Shown here piece after piece: positions 5,000 to 8,093 of a DNA stretch of 8,093 nt. The stretch is from Candidatus Tayloriibacteriota bacterium (GTDB taxonomy: Bacteria; Patescibacteriota; Minisyncoccia; Phycocordibacterales; PALSA-1337): NCBI GenBank assembly GCA_023269245.1, contig JAHFMB010000042.1, positions 1 to 8,093 on the forward strand. The letters run 5' to 3'. The position numbers and the translations under genes were made by a program. Under the pieces are notes generated by a model. That model saw nothing but the letters and a program-made list of their open reading frames with translations, was not told where the DNA came from and did not search any database. Every line of letters starts with the position of its first letter. The stretch's first letter is position 1.

Positions 5000-5965
5000 T
5001 TAGAGCGCCAGTCCGGCGGCAATTGCGTATTCGAGCGATTCGGCCCGTGTTATCGGCGGCACATATGTATTTATATCGAATGCATTGTGCCACACATTAG
5101 GCAGCACGCTGCGGGAAACGGCTTCACCACCGTGGCTGCGCAGCATAAGCTCGCACGCTTCGGCGCGGGATCCGACAACCACCACTGAGGAAATCCCGGT
5201 GTGAACATCCGGACGCGTCAGCCAGTATGAATACACGCGGTTGATTTCTGTAATAAGGGTGTTTGGTACTGTGGCAGTTTCTGCGGACGCAAGCTCGTCA
5301 CTACCCCATCCGATAGTCGAGGTAAAGCAGACGACCCCTTCGGAGACAATGTACAGACCGGTTTTCTTTTTCATCACATGAACCATCAGACTGGTGCCGG
5401 GCTCGTGGGTAGGCGTGCACGCGGCTACAATCGACTTTGGCGCAACTTCAAAAGCGACGGGCTCGAGATGCGCTTCACGGAGCAACGCCATGTAATGTTC
5501 GACATACGTCCGCGGCACGACTGATACGCTCGCGCGCAGATTTTCACCGGCAACCGATTTTGGCATGAGGTCAAACTGGAACAAAGCATCTGCTGCAGAC
5601 AGCGGGACATTTTGGTCGAGCTTAAATTCGATATTTTGGGCAATCGAACTGAAGTTCGCGCTCGGAACCTCCGTTTGGAACAAATACGCTTTTTCCTCCG
5701 GTAAAGAAACTTTGACGTAGCCGAGTGCGTGGGTGGTAGCAAACTCTTTGAGAAGAGCGACAAACTGTTTTTCATCCTTGATATCCCCTCCATCGACAAG
5801 ACTAGGCGGCAATTCTATAGTGGCATATTTTGAAATAACCAAACCGCGGGATGAACGATGATATTCAATGCACTTGATGGCATCATCGGAAATGTCCAAA
5901 CCAGCATGCGGCATAGCCAAGAAGGCCGGCGGCGGAAATAGTTTAAAGAATAACGAGCTCGACAT
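5000..5965 (-). CDS. pilM: PilM-like actin-fold type IV pilus assembly protein
   Basis: The 321-residue cytoplasmic protein resembles FtsA/actin-type PilM, which binds the N-terminus of PilN. The segment PHAGLDISDDAIKCIEY (19-35) is the first phosphate-loop motif. Further landmarks are VKVSLPEEKAYLFQTEVP (84-101), NIEFKLDQNVPL (111-122), VEHYMALLREAHLEPVAFEV (155-174), a C-terminal adenosine-loop-like VVVVGSRAEACELM (261-274) and EYAIAAGLAL (312-321). The second phosphate motif, usually a DxG...T, reads HVMKKKTG (196-203), and the usual GG of the adenosine loop reads GS. Nucleotide binding may therefore be weakened. An in-frame GTG at 5983 exists, but the ATG at 5965 sits 6 bases after a perfect TATAAT and fits the family's short Phe/Pro-rich N-terminus. 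It is the first gene of the pilus operon. Confidence 0.9.
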   Translation of the reverse strand: MSSSLFFKLFPPPAFLAMPHAGLDISDDAIKCIEYHRSSRGLVISKYATIELPPSLVDGGDIKDEKQFVALLKEFATTHALGYVKVSLPEEKAYLFQTEVPSANFSSIAQNIEFKLDQNVPLSAADALFQFDLMPKSVAGENLRASVSVVPRTYVEHYMALLREAHLEPVAFEVAPKSIVAACTPTHEPGTSLMVHVMKKKTGLYIVSEGVVCFTSTIGWGSDELASAETATVPNTLITEINRVYSYWLTRPDVHTGISSVVVVGSRAEACELMLRSHGGEAVSRSVLPNVWHNAFDINTYVPPITRAESLEYAIAAGLAL

Positions 5966-5971
5966 GAGGAT

Positions 5972-5977
5972 ATTATA
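5972..5977 (-). promoter_or_regulatory. Consensus -10 box of the pilM operon (leaderless)
   Basis: TATAAT (minus strand) is followed by 6 bases and the ATG at 5965, so transcription should begin at the start codon. No convincing -35 lies 16-18 bases upstream. The box falls in the 39-base gap after dedA, giving the pilus genes their own promoter. Confidence 0.6.
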
Positions 5978-6004
5978 CCTCACTCCATGGAGCTGACGAA
6001 ACGG

Positions 6005-6616
6005 CTAGGATCGAGCCAGGTACTCCCTGCAGAGTTTGATGAACGTCGGAACCGCCGAGACGAGTATGATGGCTATGACTATGGGTAGCACGTAGCGATC
6101 CGGATTTGGTATGAGAGCGCCAAGGCCATACCCAAGCCACAGCATGCCCCAGGTCCATATGAATGCACCAATTATGTTGAACAGGACGAATGTGCCGTAC
6201 GGCATTGCACCCACCCCGGCGACAATCGGCGCGAATGTCCTGATGATTGGAATAAAACGGGCAAGAATAATAGTTTTACGGCCGTGTTTTTCGTAAAAAT
6301 GTTGCGCCGTCGTAATATGTTTTTTGTTGAAAATAACGGAATCCTCCCGAGAGAATAGGGCCGGCCCTATTTTTTTTCCAAATGCGTATCCGACGCTATC
6401 TCCGATGATGGCCGCAAGAAAAGTACCGACCAGCAGCCATGAGAAAGAAATATACCCCTGCGAAGCGAGAAACCCCGCAGTGAATAAAAGCGAATCGCCG
6501 GGAAAAAAGAACCCGAAAAATAGTCCGGTCTCGACAAAGATGATGCCGATGACACCGAGTGTGCCAAGCGTCATGATGAGCGCCTGCGGTTCGAGTAATG
6601 CGTGAAAAAATTCCAT
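6005..6616 (-). CDS. DedA/SNARE-associated family membrane protein
   Basis: The 203-residue polytopic membrane protein has the usual DedA length. Family markers are FVETGLFFGFFFPGDSLLF (27-45), GDSVGYAFGKKIG (72-84), the amphipathic region with FYEKHGRKTIILARFIPIIR (107-126), and TFAPIVAGVGAMPYGTF (127-143) with its conserved Arg, Pro and Gly. Hydrophobic stretches continue to a final helix near 176-196. Members of this family act in the cytoplasmic membrane; some are implicated in flipping undecaprenyl phosphate or phospholipids, and which applies here cannot be told. The frame extends upstream to 6772 but overlaps the preceding gene. The ATG at 6616, 19 bases after that gene's stop, is preferred because it gives the standard N-terminus. 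It is probably cotranscribed with the tRNA-binding protein gene. Confidence 0.92.
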   Translation of the reverse strand: MEFFHALLEPQALIMTLGTLGVIGIIFVETGLFFGFFFPGDSLLFTAGFLASQGYISFSWLLVGTFLAAIIGDSVGYAFGKKIGPALFSREDSVIFNKKHITTAQHFYEKHGRKTIILARFIPIIRTFAPIVAGVGAMPYGTFVLFNIIGAFIWTWGMLWLGYGLGALIPNPDRYVLPIVIAIILVSAVPTFIKLCREYLARS

Positions 6617-6635
6617 GAATGGGTACGAGAATGAT

Positions 6636-7007
6636 TTATTTCGCTTGTGTACCGGGAGGTATTGAAGCGTTCGGTTCAAGAAGAGAGAAGGATCCTGAAT
6701 CAGTGGAAAGTGCGCATAGCATCCCGTTGCTCTGATACCCTTTGATGATGCGAGGTTCAAGATTGGTGACAAACATACACGTTTTCCCTACCAACACTCC
6801 AGGGTCTGGAAAATAGGCCGAGATGCCAGAAACTATCTGGCGCGGTTTTGTGATGGACATTTTTGAGCCGTCCTCACGCGTCGTCTCAATGGATTCCGCA
6901 AAATCAACCACTAATTTCAATAGTTTGTCTGTGTCAGGAATCTTCTCTGCTGAAATGATCTTCCCTGCGCTTATTTCCACTTTTTTAAAATCATCATAGG
7001 TAATCAT
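6636..7007 (-). CDS. Stand-alone tRNA-binding OB-fold protein (MetRS C-terminal domain/CsaA type)
   Basis: The 123-residue protein consists of one tRNA-binding OB fold, as found at the C-terminus of some methionyl-tRNA synthetases and alone in CsaA/Trbp111-type proteins. Markers are FKKVEISAGKIISAEKIPDTDKL (7-29), RQIVSGISAYF (56-66), LVGKTCMFVTNLEPRIIKG (72-90) and SNGMLCAL (93-100). It probably binds tRNA in the cytoplasm and may assist a MetRS that lacks the appended domain (inference). A longer, hydrophilic insert (about 38-54) separates strands 2 and 3. An ATG at 7034 is in frame, but the one at 7007 leads straight into the domain and lies 7 bases after TATCAT, so it is chosen. It is followed by dedA and preceded by ruvX on the same strand. 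Confidence 0.88.
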   Translation of the reverse strand: MITYDDFKKVEISAGKIISAEKIPDTDKLLKLVVDFAESIETTREDGSKMSITKPRQIVSGISAYFPDPGVLVGKTCMFVTNLEPRIIKGYQSNGMLCALSTDSGSFSLLEPNASIPPGTQAK

Positions 7008-7014
7008 GAGTGCT

Positions 7015-7043
7015 ATGATACACGAAATCAGCAACCATGCCTA
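7015..7043 (-). promoter_or_regulatory. Predicted near-leaderless promoter of the tRNA-binding protein gene
   Basis: On the minus strand TAGGCA (7038-7043), a 17-base spacer and TATCAT (7015-7020) are followed by 7 bases and the ATG at 7007. The -35 overlaps the ruvX stop codon. Weak -35, good -10; cotranscription with ruvX is the alternative. Confidence 0.45.
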
Positions 7044-7421
7044 TCCTTTAGTTCGATCAAGGTAACTCTGTAAAATAAGCGCGGCTGCGCTCGCATCCGT
7101 CAGCGCGGTTTTGCCTTGGTGTCGTTCGGCGTTGACGCTCGTCATGAATTCAAGCTCCAAATAAACAGTAAAACCCTCGGCTTCAAGCGCTTTTTTGAAC
7201 TCATCTGCTTCCTCGAAGATGGCATTCGGTTGCTGTTTGTAGTCGCGTGACTCGCCTATCACAATCTCTTCCGCCTCATGCTGGCGGGCAATCTCCACTA
7301 TCTCCCGCACGGCAAGGTCAGAATTCTTCACCACTACCACAGGCACAGCGATGGTGCGCGTCTCATCCGAAACAGCCACACCGATGCGCTTGGTTCCATA
7401 ATCAATGCCGAGTATCCTCAT
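7041..7421 (-). CDS. ruvX: RuvX/YqgF-family putative Holliday junction resolvase (pre-16S rRNA nuclease)
   Basis: The 126-residue RNase H-fold protein matches the YqgF/RuvX family, whose members are implicated in 16S rRNA 5'-end processing and annotated as resolvases. Markers are the first strand MRILGIDYGTKRIGVAVSDE (1-20) with catalytic Asp7, EEIVIGESRD (51-60), and the C-terminal TDASAAALILQSYLD (108-122) with Asp109. The usual 'DERLTT' segment reads LEFMTS (90-95): the Glu is kept (Glu91), but its neighbouring Asp and Arg are lost. The usual 'VVGLP' reads VIGES. Length is close to the family norm. The start at 7421 gives the canonical N-terminus. The gene faces away from tRNA-Ser and shares a promoter region with it. 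Confidence 0.92.
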   Translation of the reverse strand: MRILGIDYGTKRIGVAVSDETRTIAVPVVVVKNSDLAVREIVEIARQHEAEEIVIGESRDYKQQPNAIFEEADEFKKALEAEGFTVYLELEFMTSVNAERHQGKTALTDASAAALILQSYLDRTKG

Positions 7422-7432
7422 GGGACAACAAT

Positions 7433-7462
7433 ATCATAAAATTGGGGCAAATGCGTTGCGAA
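7433..7462 (-). promoter_or_regulatory. Predicted promoter of ruvX
   Basis: On the minus strand TTCGCA (7457-7462), an 18-base spacer and TATGAT (7433-7438) lie upstream of the ATG at 7421. The leader would be only about 4-5 bases. The -35 overlaps the tRNA-Ser -35 on the other strand. Confidence 0.45.
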
Positions 7463-7484
7463 ACTAACCTTTTTCCTTTATGAT
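7456..7484 (+). promoter_or_regulatory. Promoter of tRNA-Ser
   Basis: TTGCGA (7456-7461), a 17-base spacer and TATGAT (7479-7484) form a good housekeeping promoter, matching consensus at 4 of 6 and 5 of 6 bases. The predicted start near 7491 leaves a leader of about 7 bases before the tRNA. Confidence 0.65.
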
Positions 7485-7497
7485 GAGCGGACCATCT

Positions 7498-7584
7498 GGA
7501 TGGGTGGCTGAGTGGTCTAAAGCAACGGTCTTGAAAACCGTCGTCCCTGAAAGGGGACCGTGAGTTCGAATCTCACCCCATCCG
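7498..7584 (+). tRNA. tRNA-Ser(TGA)
   Basis: This is a class II tRNA of 87 nt. The acceptor GGATGGG pairs with CCCATCC. The anticodon stem ACGGT/ACCGT holds loop CTTGAAA, so anticodon TGA reads UCA (Ser). The long variable arm pairs TCCC with GGGGA, and the T arm is GTGAG-TTCGAAT-CTCAC. The discriminator is G, as usual for tRNA-Ser, and CCA is not encoded (CCG follows). Confidence 0.95.
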
Positions 7585-7631
7585 CCGATAATATATTGTG
7601 CACACATATTCACGCCGGTGAAAATCTCCCG

Positions 7632-7640
7632 TGGTATAAT
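7632..7640 (+). promoter_or_regulatory. Extended -10 box of the 7647 gene (leaderless)
   Basis: TGGTATAAT is a perfect TGnTATAAT extended -10. It is followed by exactly 6 bases and the ATG at 7647, which places the transcription start on the start codon. No good -35 is present, as expected for extended -10 promoters. Readthrough from tRNA-Ser is also possible. Confidence 0.65.
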
Positions 7641-7646
7641 GTCGCC

Positions 7647-8093
7647 ATGGCAACCGAAGCTCTCATCTCGTGGAATGCGCCCGAACATCTCTACACGGAA
7701 AAAAAACCTGATTGGTACTGGTCGGTCGGCATCATTACACTCGCTCTTGCCGCGGTGGCTTTTATTTTCGGTAATGTCGTGACGGGCATCTTTGTCATCG
7801 TTGCCGCCGTGGCACTTGTGTTGCACGCATCGCGTCCGGCACGCATCGTAGCGTACGAGATCAACGACCGCGGCATTCTAGCCGACGATGTTCTCTACCC
7901 TTTCCTGACGCTCGAGTCATTCTGCGTGCCCCATGACGAATTTCCTCCAAAACTTATCATCAAATCACGAAAACTGCTCATGCCATTTATCGTCATCTAC
8001 ATCGATGAGATTGATCCTGAGCAAGTCCGCGAGGTTATGCTAACGTACATCGCCGAGACTACGCATCGTGAGCCACTACTCAAACATCTGTTG
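7647..8093 (+). CDS. Uncharacterised two-helix membrane protein (3' end cut by window edge)
   Basis: The frame is open from ATG 7647 to the window end, giving 149 residues and no stop. The N-terminus ISWNAPEHLYTEKKPDWYW (7-25) is tryptophan- and tyrosine-rich. A helical hairpin follows (about 26-41 and 44-60), broken at FGN (41-43). After the hairpin comes a cytoplasmic-type domain with YEINDRGILADDVLYPF (70-86), strands at 102-120 and a C-terminal helix with acidic residues (EQVREVMLTYIAETTHRE). The pattern, a W-x-A-P-E-H/Y start, two helices and a small beta domain of the PH-like kind, recurs in uncharacterised Patescibacteria proteins of about 150 residues, so probably only a few residues are missing. 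No function is assigned. A leaderless promoter precedes it. Confidence 0.78.
   Translation, partial: MATEALISWNAPEHLYTEKKPDWYWSVGIITLALAAVAFIFGNVVTGIFVIVAAVALVLHASRPARIVAYEINDRGILADDVLYPFLTLESFCVPHDEFPPKLIIKSRKLLMPFIVIYIDEIDPEQVREVMLTYIAETTHREPLLKHLL

Noticed and set aside
3966..5188. Plus-strand frames of 60-106 codons across the pil genes
   Set aside because: They are shadows opposite pilM, pilN and pilO, without domain sense, promoters or start signals.
5966..5983. GTG start at 5983 for pilM
   Set aside because: Its first codons would overlap the perfect TATAAT box; the ATG at 5965 fits both promoter spacing and the family N-terminus.
7597..7615. TGTGCACA palindrome and a small TTCAC/GTGAA hairpin after tRNA-Ser
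   Set aside because: Stems of 4-5 bp without a T-run; neither a convincing terminator nor an operator.
7464..7826. Minus-strand 120-codon frame with 'GEIRTHGPLSGTTVFKTVALDHSATHPD'
   Set aside because: Antisense translation of tRNA-Ser and of the 7647 gene.

Overview
The window looks like a stretch of a small, reduced bacterial genome, most likely a Candidate Phyla Radiation (Patescibacteria) member, probably of the Parcubacteria. The case rests on several features: proline/glutamine-rich single-pass membrane proteins; a stand-alone MetRS-C-type tRNA-binding protein; a RuvX with an unusual 'VIGES ... EFMTS' core; an S4-less RluD-type synthase; a type IV pilus pilM-pilN-pilO cluster with no pilP or secretin; and a small two-helix membrane protein of the kind common in that radiation. 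UGA is used as a stop (for example pduO, pilN and rluD), so the standard bacterial code applies. The placement is an inference from protein character, since no rRNA is present.

Layout, left to right. A truncated membrane protein (1-552, minus) lies downstream of a PduO-type cobalamin adenosyltransferase (572-1156, minus). Next come tRNA-Arg(CCG) and tRNA-Leu(GAG) (minus) under one clear promoter. A strong hairpin terminator separates these from rplS (L19) and rluD (minus). A divergent tRNA-Val(TAC) (plus) sits behind a remarkable 93-nt imperfect inverted repeat. The tRNA shares a bidirectional terminator with a convergent four-helix membrane protein (2980-3327, minus). Then follows a minus-strand pilus operon, read pilM > pilN > pilO > small membrane protein > tRNA-Arg(TCT). 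Upstream of pilM are dedA, the tRNA-binding protein and ruvX (all minus). The right end is plus strand: tRNA-Ser(TGA) and a nearly complete two-helix membrane protein running off the edge.

The genes are mostly informational: ribosome, tRNA, rRNA modification, and resolvase or rRNA processing. They are mixed with a compact pilus inner-membrane platform. PilM is the cytoplasmic actin-like protein, and PilN and PilO are the membrane partners that connect it to the pilus assembly machinery. The 109-aa membrane protein lies in the place where pilP sits in Gram-negative loci. The adenosyltransferase would supply adenosylcobalamin, plausibly for a class II ribonucleotide reductase encoded elsewhere.

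The most striking pattern is regulatory. At least five genes carry a -10 box 6-7 bases before the start codon, which puts the predicted transcription start on or next to the ATG. No gene in the window has a well-placed Shine-Dalgarno sequence. Leaderless transcription therefore looks like a main mode of gene expression here. Intergenic gaps are short and none exceeds 300 bases.
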